This document shows positions 1 through 8,332 of a DNA stretch of 57,941 bases, one piece after another (position 1 is the first letter of the stretch; each line of letters begins with the position of its first letter). Both the position numbers and the translations under genes were made by a program. The stretch is from Mariprofundus sp. EBB-1 (GTDB lineage Bacteria > Pseudomonadota > Zetaproteobacteria > Mariprofundales > Mariprofundaceae), in NCBI RefSeq assembly GCF_003665155.1, contig NZ_RCFQ01000018.1, positions 1 through 57,941 of the forward strand. Reading direction: 5' to 3'. The notes beneath the pieces are model-generated. The model did not search any database. It was not told where the DNA came from and saw only the letters and a list, made by a program, of their open reading frames with translations.

Positions 1-25
1 CGGCCAAATGCGGTCGTTCAGATTG
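1..25 (+). repeat. Module-boundary repeat copy (partial, at window edge)
   Basis: The first bases carry GGCCAAATGCGGTCGTTCAG, a match to the repeat core (GGCCAACTTCGG-CA-TC) found again near 875, 7048, 7668, 21274, 28558, 30264, 31615 and 32747. The copy may continue left of the window. Bases 26-146 hold no gene that I can support. Confidence 0.5.
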
Positions 26-146
26 AACCTTCTGGAGAAAATATAACCACCTAAGCAATGTGCTATTTTTTTGTCTATACTGAGATAAGGTGGTGAAGGT
101 TATACCTATTATCCATCGACAATGTGATTTCAATTTAGGGAGGAAG

Positions 147-221
147 TATGAAAAATATTCTTTTAATAGAAATAACCAAGGCATTTCCAGCGTTGAATAA
201 TGAGGTTGAATCTAATGGTTG
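147..221 (+). other. Short ORF with strong ribosome binding site upstream of the tail-collar gene
   Basis: A 24-codon frame begins at ATG 147 directly after a good Shine-Dalgarno (GGGAGGAAGT) and stops at 219-221. It overlaps the start of the tail-collar ORF in another frame. No function is recognised. It could be a leader peptide providing translational coupling, or the displaced N-terminus of the downstream gene after a frameshift. The strong ribosome site belongs to this frame, while the next gene has none as good. Confidence 0.3.
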
Positions 222-769
222 ATTCTAATGTGGGCAAAGTTGGAATGGCCAAATCACGGTTTCCTATTGGTTCTGTTCTTCCGTATGCAGGATCAATGGG
301 GCCCGAACAAATGGCTGATTTAGAGAAAAGTGGTTGGCTGTTTTGTGATGGGGCCGCGGTTGATAGAAAGAAATATAATAAACTTTATGATGTGATCGGT
401 GATATACATGGCCGAGGTGATGCAGTAAAAACGTTCAACTTGCCTGACTACCGGGGGCGCTTTCTTAGAGGTGTTGATGGCGGAATAGGTCGAGACGTTA
501 ATTCAAATAAACGGCTGCCTTCAAATGTAGGTGGGCTGGCTGGTGATCAAGTCGGGTCAGTGCAGGAAGATGCATTTGAAAAGCATAATCATGAAGTGAC
601 TTATAATAATAATAATTATTTTTTCGAAACAGGGGGCGCCGGAATAATTAATGATAGAGGGTGGGAAGCACAAAAGCACTCACTTGACATACAGCTTAAA
701 GAGGCTGGCACGGAACCGGAAACAAGGCCAAAAAATGCTAACGTAAACTGGATTATTTTTAGTGGATAA
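200..769 (+). CDS. Phage tail collar domain protein (orphan tail-fibre-like)
   Basis: The 189-aa product matches the tail-collar domain family. It has an N-terminal segment beginning FPIGSVLPYAGS, then GWLFCDGAAV, then the NLPDYRGRFLRG motif typical of the fold, and a C-terminal ETRPKNANVNWIIFSG in which the conserved RP-N---N motif closes the domain. In phages this domain sits in tail fibres or baseplate adhesins; bacterial orphans are often attached to secreted or contractile structures. No other phage gene is adjacent, so it stands alone. The start is uncertain: ATG 200 lacks a clear ribosome site, ATG 245 (MAKSRF) is an alternative, and a well-initiated short frame overlaps from 147. Confidence 0.7.
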   Translation: MRLNLMVDSNVGKVGMAKSRFPIGSVLPYAGSMGPEQMADLEKSGWLFCDGAAVDRKKYNKLYDVIGDIHGRGDAVKTFNLPDYRGRFLRGVDGGIGRDVNSNKRLPSNVGGLAGDQVGSVQEDAFEKHNHEVTYNNNNYFFETGGAGIINDRGWEAQKHSLDIQLKEAGTEPETRPKNANVNWIIFSG

Positions 770-860
770 TAATTCTCATTTTTAAAAGTTGATAATTAGG
801 GTAGGTATGGAGGGTGATTGTTTCATACCTGCCTTAATCGCCACTCATCTATAGACAGCG

Positions 861-926
861 CGAGTGTCCATAAGTGGCCGGTTTCAGTCAGTCGAACAAC
901 TCTGGTCTAATGTAGCACCATATGCT
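861..926 (+). repeat. 66-bp direct repeat, left copy
   Basis: This stretch matches 7655-7720 in the same orientation, 56 of 66 positions by eye, without gaps. The shared block includes GTGGCCGGTTTCAG and TCTGGTCTAATGTA. The two copies frame the phosphorelay and small membrane protein. A 62-codon ORF over this block is low-complexity and most likely non-coding. The interval 770-1129 has no gene that I can support. Confidence 0.7.
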
Positions 927-975
927 AATGGTGTACTCCCCAAGGTTAGATTAGAAAATCACAGTACGAAGAGGG

Positions 976-1015
976 GCGAATGGCCGTTTCCGGCCAGAAG
1001 CAGTCATTCGAAGTT
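976..1015 (+). repeat. Palindromic half-copy of the module-boundary repeat
   Basis: GAATGGCCGTTTCCGGCCAG followed by AAGCAGTCATTCG forms an imperfect inverted repeat. It resembles the 5' arm of the longer copy at 7003-7070, which begins GAATGGCCACTTCTGGCC. It lies in the non-coding stretch upstream of the CHASE kinase. Confidence 0.45.
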
Positions 1016-1129
1016 GATTTGTATCTATTGCCTCGGGAGGAATCCAATCTAATCAAAACTAGTGGCCTTTATTGTAAATAACTTTCGATTAAATCGATTA
1101 TGGTCTATACTAATCACTGAATACTCGAA

Positions 1130-3757
1130 ATGGGTATAGAAAAAGGGGCCCGCTTGTCGATTGCTTCAGACTTAAATAATATCACCTCTCAAAAGGCGCT
1201 GATTGCGACGCTGTTGGTGACTGTGCTGGTTTCGGGAAGCATTTTCTATTTATGGTTTTTTTTACAAGAGCAGCAAGAGCAACGTCTACAGAGTGAATTT
1301 AAGACAGATATCACTGAAGTGAAGACCAAAATCGCCGAGCGTATGACCTCCTACGGACAGATATTAAAAGGAGGGCGCAGTCTGTTTCTGGGCTCGCAAA
1401 ATGTAACACGGCAGGAGTGGCATGAATATGTCTCAAACCTGGAGCTGAATAAGGATTATCCAGGAATTCAGGGCGTCGGCTACTCCATCACCATTCACCC
1501 GGCCAGTATTGCTGCTCACGAGAAGGAAATTAACAGCGAAGGCTTTGATAACTATCACATCTGGCCTGAAGGCAAGCGCGACCTTTATAGCGGAATTGTC
1601 TATTTGGAGCCTTTTGACTGGCGGAATCAGCGCGCCTTCGGTTACGATATGTTTTCAGAGCCTGTCCGCCACGAAGCAATGGCGCGCGCGCGCGACAGCG
1701 GCACCCTCGCTCTTACTGGTAAAGTGCTACTGGTGCAGGAAACCAGAGAGGAACCACAGGCGGGCAGCCTGCTTTATGTAGCACTGTACCAGAAAGATAA
1801 CTCACTGGAGACTGTGCAACAGCGGCGACAGGCTCTGATCGGCTGGATCTATAGTCCCTATCGTATGAACGATCTGATTGAAGGCATGCTGGGGCGGCAT
1901 ATTAATGACTTCCGCCTTCGCATCTACGACCAGAGCGTCACAAACTCTGAGGACCTGCTCTATGATAGTTTTCCCGCACAGGAAGAGGCTGATACGCCCC
2001 TGATCCAACGCGATCTGCATCTTCAGGCTTGGGGGCGCACCTGGCGACTCAATTTCGAAGCCATGCCTTCCTACGCACATTCAATCGGTATCTATTCGCC
2101 GCATGAGGAGGTGGCTGGCGCATTGCTGATCGGTTTGCTGCTGATCGTGCTTACATGGAATCTGTTCAACACCCAGCGCAAGGCAGAACTGTTGGCTCGT
2201 AATCTGACCTTCTCGCTAAGCAAGAGAGAGGGGCAGCTTCGCTTTATTACAGATCACGCGCCGGTTCTTATTGCTCAATGCGATGGTGATAAACGCTATA
2301 AGTTCGTGAATCAGTCCTATGCTGAAATATTTGGATTAGATCCGGCTGACTTGATAGGGAAACACGCTCGAGAGATTCTTGGCGCAGAGGCTTTCGTCGA
2401 AGCCTGCCCTCACATGGATACAGCCCTTTCTGGGCAACCATCAGTCTATGACCTTGTGTTACGGCCAGCATCAGAAAATCTACTGGTGGTCTCTGTTCAC
2501 TATTCACCGGAGCTTGATGAATTCGGTCATGTTATTGGTTTTATCGCCGCCATTGTAGACATCACTAAGCGCCGTCAGGCGGAAGACCAAATGCGCGAGT
2601 TGAATGCGCGACTGATTAATGTTTTTGAAACGATGAGTGATGGGTTCGTCTCATTCGATGCGGAAATGAATTATACCTATGTTAACGCGAATGGTGGCGA
2701 GATTCTGGGCCGTAACCCCGAAGATCTAATCGGCAAGAACTATTGGCAGGAATACCCTGAAGCGAAAGGAACACCCTTTGCCAATGCTTATGAGAGTTCG
2801 CTGGCAACCCAAAACCCGGTCATATTCGAGGATCATTACGAACCGTTTGATCGTTGGTTTGAAAATCGCATCTACCCATTTGAATCTGGATTGTCGGTTT
2901 TCTTTACCGATATCACTGAGCGTAAACAGAGTGAAATTGAACTTGTGAAGTACCGGGATCATCTTGAGGCTCTGGTTGATAATCGAACGCATGAGTTGGC
3001 TGAGGCCAATGAGCATTTGCAGGAACTGGACAAACTGAAGAGCATGTTCATCGCTTCCATGTCACATGAGTTGCGTACGCCAATGAATTCCATCCTTGGA
3101 TTTACCGATCTTATTTTGCAGGGGCTGTCTGGGGAGATTAACGAACTGCAACGTGATCAGTTGCGGCGGGTACATGGTGCTGGCAAACATCTGCTGTTGC
3201 TAATTTCGGATATTATCGACCTCTCCAAGGTTGAGGCTGGCAAGATCGAAGCGACCGGGCAGGACTTTGAGCTGCATGGGTTGCTGGATGAGGCCATGCA
3301 GGGCAATCTCATTGCTGCTCGCAAGAAGAACATCAGCATTGTACTGAACTCACCTACTCCGACTATTTTGATGTCCACGGACCGGCAGCGTTTGCTGCAA
3401 TGCCTGCTCAACCTGCTCAGCAATGCAGTGAAATATTCTGTGCAGGGAACAATCACCTTAACTACGGAGCAGTTAGGTGAAGAGGTGATTATCGAGGTGA
3501 GGGATGTCGGCATTGGTATGTCTGGGGATGAGGTATCGAAACTGTTCCAGCCGTTCGTACGGTTCGATTCTGAACTGACGATCAAGGCTGGCGGGACAGG
3601 CCTGGGGCTATATCTTACCAAAAAACTGATGACAGAAGTACTGGCGGGCTCGATAAGCGTTGATAGCCAGCCGGGTATTGGCAGCTGCTTCAAACTGCGC
3701 TTACCGCGCAGGCTGATTGATGAAAAAAACAGGGGAATATCAGGAGGTAAGGCATGA
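1130..3757 (+). CDS. CHASE-PAS-PAS sensor histidine kinase
   Basis: This 875-aa inner-membrane sensor kinase has a first membrane helix at about residues 22-46. A periplasmic CHASE-type domain follows (about 60-310, including YPGIQGVGYSI), then a second helix near 327-347 and two PAS domains (about 370-480 and 490-605). A coiled linker leads to HisKA with the phospho-accepting His646 in SMSHELRTPMNSILGF, and an HATPase domain with the N box (NLLSNAVKY), G1 (DVGIGM) and G2 (GGTGLGLYL). It lacks a receiver. The next gene starts inside its stop codon (ATGA overlap), so the two are co-translated. CHASE domains bind small extracellular ligands, but the ligand here is unknown. Carried on a module framed by direct repeats, it is probably accessory. 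Confidence 0.9.
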   Translation: MGIEKGARLSIASDLNNITSQKALIATLLVTVLVSGSIFYLWFFLQEQQEQRLQSEFKTDITEVKTKIAERMTSYGQILKGGRSLFLGSQNVTRQEWHEYVSNLELNKDYPGIQGVGYSITIHPASIAAHEKEINSEGFDNYHIWPEGKRDLYSGIVYLEPFDWRNQRAFGYDMFSEPVRHEAMARARDSGTLALTGKVLLVQETREEPQAGSLLYVALYQKDNSLETVQQRRQALIGWIYSPYRMNDLIEGMLGRHINDFRLRIYDQSVTNSEDLLYDSFPAQEEADTPLIQRDLHLQAWGRTWRLNFEAMPSYAHSIGIYSPHEEVAGALLIGLLLIVLTWNLFNTQRKAELLARNLTFSLSKREGQLRFITDHAPVLIAQCDGDKRYKFVNQSYAEIFGLDPADLIGKHAREILGAEAFVEACPHMDTALSGQPSVYDLVLRPASENLLVVSVHYSPELDEFGHVIGFIAAIVDITKRRQAEDQMRELNARLINVFETMSDGFVSFDAEMNYTYVNANGGEILGRNPEDLIGKNYWQEYPEAKGTPFANAYESSLATQNPVIFEDHYEPFDRWFENRIYPFESGLSVFFTDITERKQSEIELVKYRDHLEALVDNRTHELAEANEHLQELDKLKSMFIASMSHELRTPMNSILGFTDLILQGLSGEINELQRDQLRRVHGAGKHLLLLISDIIDLSKVEAGKIEATGQDFELHGLLDEAMQGNLIAARKKNISIVLNSPTPTILMSTDRQRLLQCLLNLLSNAVKYSVQGTITLTTEQLGEEVIIEVRDVGIGMSGDEVSKLFQPFVRFDSELTIKAGGTGLGLYLTKKLMTEVLAGSISVDSQPGIGSCFKLRLPRRLIDEKNRGISGGKA

Positions 3758-4128
3758 GCAAAACCGTGCTGATCATCGAAGACAATGATGATAATATGGA
3801 ATTGATCTCCTTTATTATGAAAAAAAATGGCTATCTTGTTCTTAAGGCAATGCGCGGCGAACAGGGTGTCGCCATGGCGATTGAACACCGGCCTGATTTT
3901 ATCATTCTCGATATCCAGTTACCGGACATTGACGGGCTGGAGGTGGCCAGGCGCATTCGTGCTTCCGAAGCCAATGGTCGCATTCCGATCATTGCCATGA
4001 CCTCCTTTGCCATGCTTGGCGACCGTGAATTGCTGCTGACTGCTGGCTGCAACGCTTACATTGAAAAACCCATCGATGTCAGTCTGGTGATCCAGCAAAT
4101 TCGGGAAGCGATCGGGGAATCAGTATGA
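3754..4128 (+). CDS. Single-domain response regulator (CheY/DivK-like)
   Basis: This 124-aa protein is a lone receiver domain: acidic pocket IIEDND, phospho-acceptor Asp53 in ILDIQLPDIDG, the Thr of MTSFA and the Lys of IEKPID. There is no output domain, so it can act only as a phosphotransfer shuttle or by protein-protein contact. It overlaps the upstream kinase by four bases and is followed 53 bases later by a hybrid kinase, giving a kinase/shuttle/hybrid kinase arrangement. Confidence 0.88.
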   Translation: MSKTVLIIEDNDDNMELISFIMKKNGYLVLKAMRGEQGVAMAIEHRPDFIILDIQLPDIDGLEVARRIRASEANGRIPIIAMTSFAMLGDRELLLTAGCNAYIEKPIDVSLVIQQIREAIGESV

Positions 4129-4181
4129 GGCGATCATCCTGATGAACAATTACTCTGAGTGGTGAAACAGAGAGGTAGAAT

Positions 4182-6983
4182 ATGAAAGTACTAATTGTAG
4201 ATGATTACGAAGATACCCGCCTGATCCTGCAGGCTAACCTGGAGTCTTCAGGTTATACCGTAACATGCGCTGAAAATGGCCGTGAGGCGTTGGAGATGGC
4301 ACTATCTGATAAACCGGATCTCATTATTTCGGATATTCTCATGCCGGAGATGGATGGCTTCGACCTATGCAGGCGGATCAAAACAGATGCGGCGCTGTGC
4401 CATATCCCATTCATATTCTATACAGCAAGCTACGTGGAGGAGGCTGACCGGGAGCTGGCTATGGCGGCCGGAGGATCACGATTTATCATCAAGCCGATGG
4501 ATAGGTCGGAGTTTATGGACATCGTGCGCGACGTGATGAACGAATTTGATCAGCAACGATTGGACGTGCCAGTTGCTCCTTTAAAGCCGGAGGATGAACT
4601 GGAGCTGATGCATGTGCGTGCTCTGAGTCGTAAGCTGGATAAAAAAGTGTGGGAGCTGGAGCTGGAGCGCCGCTCCATGAAACAGTCTGAAAGGCGGCTG
4701 ATTGAAAGCAATGAAAAACTGGCAGCTACCGCTGACCTGCTTCAGACTGTTATTGCGACAGCCCCTGTTCGTGTGTTCTGGAAAGATCGTGATTCGCGTT
4801 ATTTGGGCTGCAACATTCTGTTTGCACAAGATGCCGGGTTTTCCAACCCTGAAGATATGATTGGCAAAACGGATGATGAAATAGTATGGAAAGATCGAGC
4901 TGATCTGTACCGTGCCGACGACCAAGCCGTCATGACCACAGGCTCTCCCAAGCTGGCTCATGAAGAGCTGCAGGCCACGCCGGATGGCAATACGCTCTTG
5001 TTACGTACCTCCAAGGTGCCGCTGCTTGATGTTGATCATAACATTATTGGTGTGTTGGGTTGCTATGACGACATTACTGAGCACAAGCGCATCGAGGGTG
5101 AGCTGAAAGATAGCGAGCAGCGCTTCCGGGCGCTCTTTGAACAAGCCGCTATCGGTGTTGCTCAACTTAACAATCACACTGGTGAATTTATTCGAGTTAA
5201 TCAGAAATTTTGCGACATTGTAGGCTATCCGAAAGAAGAGATTGAACAGTTAGATTTTCAGACTATCACCCATCCAGATGATCTTGCAGAAGACTTAGCC
5301 AATATGGAGCTATTAAAAGCAGGTAAGATTCGTGAGTTTACGATGGAAAAACGCTACTGCAACAAAGATGATTTGATCGTGTGGGTGAATCTGACTGTTT
5401 CGGCGATGTGGGAACCAGGCGAATCACCGAATTTCCATATTGCTGTTGTGGAAGACATTTCTGATCGTAAGAATGCAGAAGAGTCGCTGAGAAAGCTATC
5501 GCAAGCTGTTGAACAGGCTGGCGAATCCATCACAATAACCGATTGCAATGGCATTATCGAATATGTAAATCCCTCTTTTACAGAACTCACAGGGTACAGC
5601 GGCGAAGATACTATCGGTAAAACACCCAGAATCCTCAAAAGTGGCAATCAAAATGACGCATTTTATGAAAATATGTGGGCCACAATCACGAGCGGGAAAG
5701 TATGGTGTGATAAGCTGATCGACAGAACTAAGAGCGGTAAATTTTATCCGGCCATACTTACTATTTCCCCCATCAAAAACAGATCCGGGGACATCACTAA
5801 CTATGTCGGCATCCAGCAGGATTTAAGTTCCTATGAAAGCCTTGAAGAGCAGTTTCATCAGGCTCAGAAGATGGAGGCTATAGGAACACTAGTCGGAGGT
5901 ATTGCTCACGACTTTAACAATATGCTGGCAGGCATAACGGGAAATCTCTATCTGGCTAAGCAGAAGTTGCAGGACAGTCCGGATGTAATCCATAAGCTAT
6001 CAAATGTGGAAGATATCACTTTTCGTGCTGCAGATATGATTCATCAATTGCTTACCTATGCTCGCAAAGACAAAGTCAGAGTGAAGCAGCTTCCATTCTC
6101 TCCATTTGTCAAAGAAACATTTAAATTTCTACGCACATCCGTGCCTGAAAATATTCAGTTACATCAGAATGTTTGTAGTGACGCGGTGCTAATCGAAGGG
6201 GATGCAACCCAGCTTCATCAGGTACTGATGAACCTGATCAATAACGCCCGAGATGCACTTGAGGAAGTAGAAAGCCCATGCATCACTGTTAAACTTGAAA
6301 CATTCCATGCTGATAAGTCATTTATTGATACCCATGCATATTTCAAGCTCGGATCTTATGCCCACTTAAGTGTGCAAGATAATGGATGCGGCATTCCTAA
6401 GCATCAGATTGAGCATTTGTTTGAACCATTTTTTACGACCAAAGAGGTGGGTAAAGGCACAGGGCTGGGATTGGCAATGGTGTTTGGAGCTGTCAAAACC
6501 CACCATGGTTTCATTGAAGTGGATAGCATTGAAGGTGAGGGGGCGACATTTCACATTTACCTGCCAGTGCTGGGGCAGGAGGAGGTAGTTCCCTCATCAG
6601 AGCAGGAGAATGTGCCTTCTGAAGGACATGGTGAAATGGTTCTTCTGGTTGATGATGAAGCAAATGTTCTTGAGACAAGTAAGGAAGTGCTGATATCACT
6701 TGGCTATCAGGTGCTGACCGCAACAGATGGCCAGCAGGCTGTTGATTTGTTCAAAGCCCATGCTGAAGAGATTAATCTATGCATCATGGATATTGTTATG
6801 CCGGTGATGAGTGGGGTCAAAGCTGCGCAGAATATTCGGCATATCAATCCGAATGTGCATATCATCTTTATTTCCGGTTACGATCAGAATATCCAATCTG
6901 ATATGGAGAATGAAACAGTGCTTAGTAAGCCGTTTTCCATAGAGAGTCTGAGTCGCCTGATCAGGAAAAAACTCGACAGCTAA
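4182..6983 (+). CDS. Hybrid histidine kinase REC-PAS-PAS-PAS-HisKA-HATPase-REC
   Basis: This 933-aa protein has no predicted membrane segment. The order is an N-terminal receiver (Asp51 in IISDILMPEMDGF), three PAS/PAC sensor units (about 185-300, 310-430 and 440-555), and a HisKA with His576 in GGIAHDFNNMLAG. The HATPase (NLINNARDALEE, DNGCGI, GTGLGLAM) is followed by a C-terminal receiver with Asp870 in IMDIVMPVMSG. The cytosolic hybrid layout with a receiver at each end suggests it receives phosphate through its N-terminal receiver or the preceding lone receiver. No transcription factor is encoded nearby, so its output is unknown. ATG 4182 follows an AGAGAGGTAG ribosome site. Confidence 0.9.
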   Translation: MKVLIVDDYEDTRLILQANLESSGYTVTCAENGREALEMALSDKPDLIISDILMPEMDGFDLCRRIKTDAALCHIPFIFYTASYVEEADRELAMAAGGSRFIIKPMDRSEFMDIVRDVMNEFDQQRLDVPVAPLKPEDELELMHVRALSRKLDKKVWELELERRSMKQSERRLIESNEKLAATADLLQTVIATAPVRVFWKDRDSRYLGCNILFAQDAGFSNPEDMIGKTDDEIVWKDRADLYRADDQAVMTTGSPKLAHEELQATPDGNTLLLRTSKVPLLDVDHNIIGVLGCYDDITEHKRIEGELKDSEQRFRALFEQAAIGVAQLNNHTGEFIRVNQKFCDIVGYPKEEIEQLDFQTITHPDDLAEDLANMELLKAGKIREFTMEKRYCNKDDLIVWVNLTVSAMWEPGESPNFHIAVVEDISDRKNAEESLRKLSQAVEQAGESITITDCNGIIEYVNPSFTELTGYSGEDTIGKTPRILKSGNQNDAFYENMWATITSGKVWCDKLIDRTKSGKFYPAILTISPIKNRSGDITNYVGIQQDLSSYESLEEQFHQAQKMEAIGTLVGGIAHDFNNMLAGITGNLYLAKQKLQDSPDVIHKLSNVEDITFRAADMIHQLLTYARKDKVRVKQLPFSPFVKETFKFLRTSVPENIQLHQNVCSDAVLIEGDATQLHQVLMNLINNARDALEEVESPCITVKLETFHADKSFIDTHAYFKLGSYAHLSVQDNGCGIPKHQIEHLFEPFFTTKEVGKGTGLGLAMVFGAVKTHHGFIEVDSIEGEGATFHIYLPVLGQEEVVPSSEQENVPSEGHGEMVLLVDDEANVLETSKEVLISLGYQVLTATDGQQAVDLFKAHAEEINLCIMDIVMPVMSGVKAAQNIRHINPNVHIIFISGYDQNIQSDMENETVLSKPFSIESLSRLIRKKLDS

Positions 6984-7002
6984 ATATTAAAAGACGCGCA
7001 CT

Positions 7003-7070
7003 GAATGGCCACTTCTGGCCGTGAGTCGCCTGTCGTGATCGGCAGAGTCGGCCAACTTCAGACGGTCACA
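7003..7070 (+). repeat. Full-length copy of the module-boundary repeat
   Basis: This is the clearest long copy. The 5' arm is GAATGGCCACTTCTGGCC, then GAGTCGCCTGTCGTGATCGG, and the 3' arm is GTCGGCCAACTTCAGACGGT. The reverse complement of 28541-28590, continued at 30264 once the IS is removed, has the same architecture, as does the reverse complement of 31601-31670. It separates the hybrid kinase from the small membrane gene. Confidence 0.6.
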
Positions 7071-7106
7071 TTTTCAACTAACGTCTGGTTTAGCGTGGGT
7101 AATAAT

Positions 7107-7499
7107 TTAATTCTTTTTCAGCTCTTCTAATATTGTTTTTTCTCGCAGGATCAGAACGCGAAATAAGCAAAAAGCAAAAATACCGCTCGGAACAAGAACG
7201 AATATTACGAATGCATAACCGCATTCAAGAGCTGGATGAAGCATTTGCACAGTGGCTTGGGATGCTTGAGTTGCCACAACTTGAAAGACAAAAGCGGCGA
7301 TAAGAAATAGCGCACCAGTTAAGTATTGTGCTGATTGAGAAATTATTGCTTTCGCCTGCTCTTCATTGTAACTCCAGAATGTTGTTGCCAAAAGAACGAT
7401 TTTATTTTTACTGAGAAATGATGATCCAATGCAAAAACAAATTGCGGCAATGAAGCCGAAACTTGCCGATACTAATGTGTACGCTATTTGCTCAGTCAT
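7107..7499 (-). CDS. Small three-helix membrane protein, unknown function
   Basis: The chosen start is the ATG at 7499 (MTEQIAYTLV), because a strong AGGGGGCA ribosome site lies just upstream; a longer in-frame extension to 7685 runs into the direct repeat and is rejected. The 130-aa product has hydrophobic segments near residues 6-30, 54-75 and 90-118 and ends in a charged tail (KTILEELKKN). I do not recognise the family. It is transcribed towards the phosphorelay genes and sits between two repeat copies, so it forms its own small module. Confidence 0.6.
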   Translation of the reverse strand: MTEQIAYTLVSASFGFIAAICFCIGSSFLSKNKIVLLATTFWSYNEEQAKAIISQSAQYLTGALFLIAAFVFQVVATQASQATVQMLHPALECGYAFVIFVLVPSGIFAFCLFRVLILREKTILEELKKN

Positions 7500-7654
7500 A
7501 TTGCCCCCTAAATTGGTAATACGTGCACTTGATTTTCCATGTATTACGCTCCTATCTACGCCCTTGATTTCCTTGATATTGAATATTAAGTCGAAAATAA
7601 GGAATTTCACATTACCTGTCAGGGTGACACTATAAACTTTTACAGAAAGATTGC

Positions 7655-7720
7655 CGACTGTCCTTTTGTGGCCGGTTTCAGCCATTCAAACAATTCTGGT
7701 CTAATGTACCACGATATGCT
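7655..7720 (+). repeat. 66-bp direct repeat, right copy
   Basis: This matches 861-926 at 56 of 66 positions, same orientation. The comM-like reading frame begins where this repeat ends (ATGCTTTTTACAGG), so the repeat end coincides with the 5' truncation point of the comM fragment. Confidence 0.7.
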
Positions 7721-8042
7721 TTTTACAGGTTCGCCGGGTGTTGGTAAAAGCATGTTGGCACATCGATTGCCCGGTATAATGCCGCCCTTAACGATGCAGC
7801 AGGCACTTGAGGTTACACGTATTTATAGTGTATCCGGTGATACTTCCCGACCTGCAATGAGCAGACAGCCGCCATTGCGGCAGCCGCATCACTCTGCTTC
7901 CGATGTGGCAATCATTGGTGGAGGAAGTAACCCGAAACCGGGTGAAATATCCAAGGCTGATCATGGCATTCTATTTCTTGATGAATTGCCAACCTTCCAA
8001 TATTACCAGTATTCAAATCAAGGTCGTCAATACACGCCCTAA
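7668..8042 (+). pseudogene. comM: comM 5'-proximal fragment (Walker A and B region), truncated at both ends
   Basis: From about 7711 to 7997 the frame encodes the AAA+ start of ComM: Walker A GSPGVGKSMLAHRLPG, the conserved QPPLRQPHHSASD segment, then GGGSNPKPGEISKADHG and Walker B ILFLDELPTF. Similarity ends at codon TTC (7995-7997), and the frame then runs through unrelated codons to a stop at 8042. The N-terminal Lon-like domain, about 200 residues in full-length ComM, is missing; the 66-bp repeat lies in its place. The remainder of the gene resumes at 32983. ComM is a branch-migration helicase for natural transformation, so this strain probably lacks it unless a second copy exists. Confidence 0.88.
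7995..8007 (+). repeat. Island left-end inverted repeat / recombinase site candidate
   Basis: TTCCAATATTACC at the left comM junction is an inverted copy, 12 of 13 positions, of GGTATTATTGGAA at 32934-32946 near the right junction. A further direct TATTGGA copy lies at 8287-8293. Such short repeats at both ends of an island carrying tyrosine recombinases are expected of attachment-site arms. Confidence 0.45.
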
Positions 8043-8100
8043 GTGTCCGTTTATAAACAAAATATTCAACCTAAAAAAGTTCGCCTGCCACTCTGAATAT

Positions 8101-8258
8101 TGCATTAAATGCAAGTATGTTCTGAGCATTAGAATTTCCACCTATCACTTAAAAAACCTTTCAGTTCAAAAGGTTACGTTTAATGCAAAGTTCACCTATC
8201 CTCTTAATGCCAACATGCGGGAATCACGCATTAAAAGATTGACTATTGCATTTAATGC
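8101..8258 (+). promoter_or_regulatory. Cluster of GCATTA/TAATGC palindromes upstream of the recombinase operon
   Basis: Two palindromes, TGCATTAAATGCA (8101-8113) and TGCATTTAATGC (8247-8258), plus half-sites near 8124, 8180, 8214 and 8228, lie in the 300-bp non-coding leader of the integration operon. A second repeated word, CCACCTATC or TCACCTATC, occurs between them. The arrangement suggests a cooperative operator or accessory recombination site, with the small HTH protein of the operon as the likely binder. This is inference. Confidence 0.4.
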
Positions 8259-8332
8259 GGATATCATGCTCCTCATGCAAGTTAGATATTGGAGATTCCG
8301 CACTGGTGAATTAAGTCGATTAGGAGGCAACC

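Noticed and set aside
864-1052. 62-codon ORF over the left direct repeat
   Set aside because: No ribosome site, no recognisable protein character, and its first part is the repeat shared with 7655-7720.
3157-3888. 243-codon ORF antisense to the CHASE kinase
   Set aside because: Mirror frame of a clear HisKA/HATPase gene; Ser/Arg/Pro-rich shadow composition.
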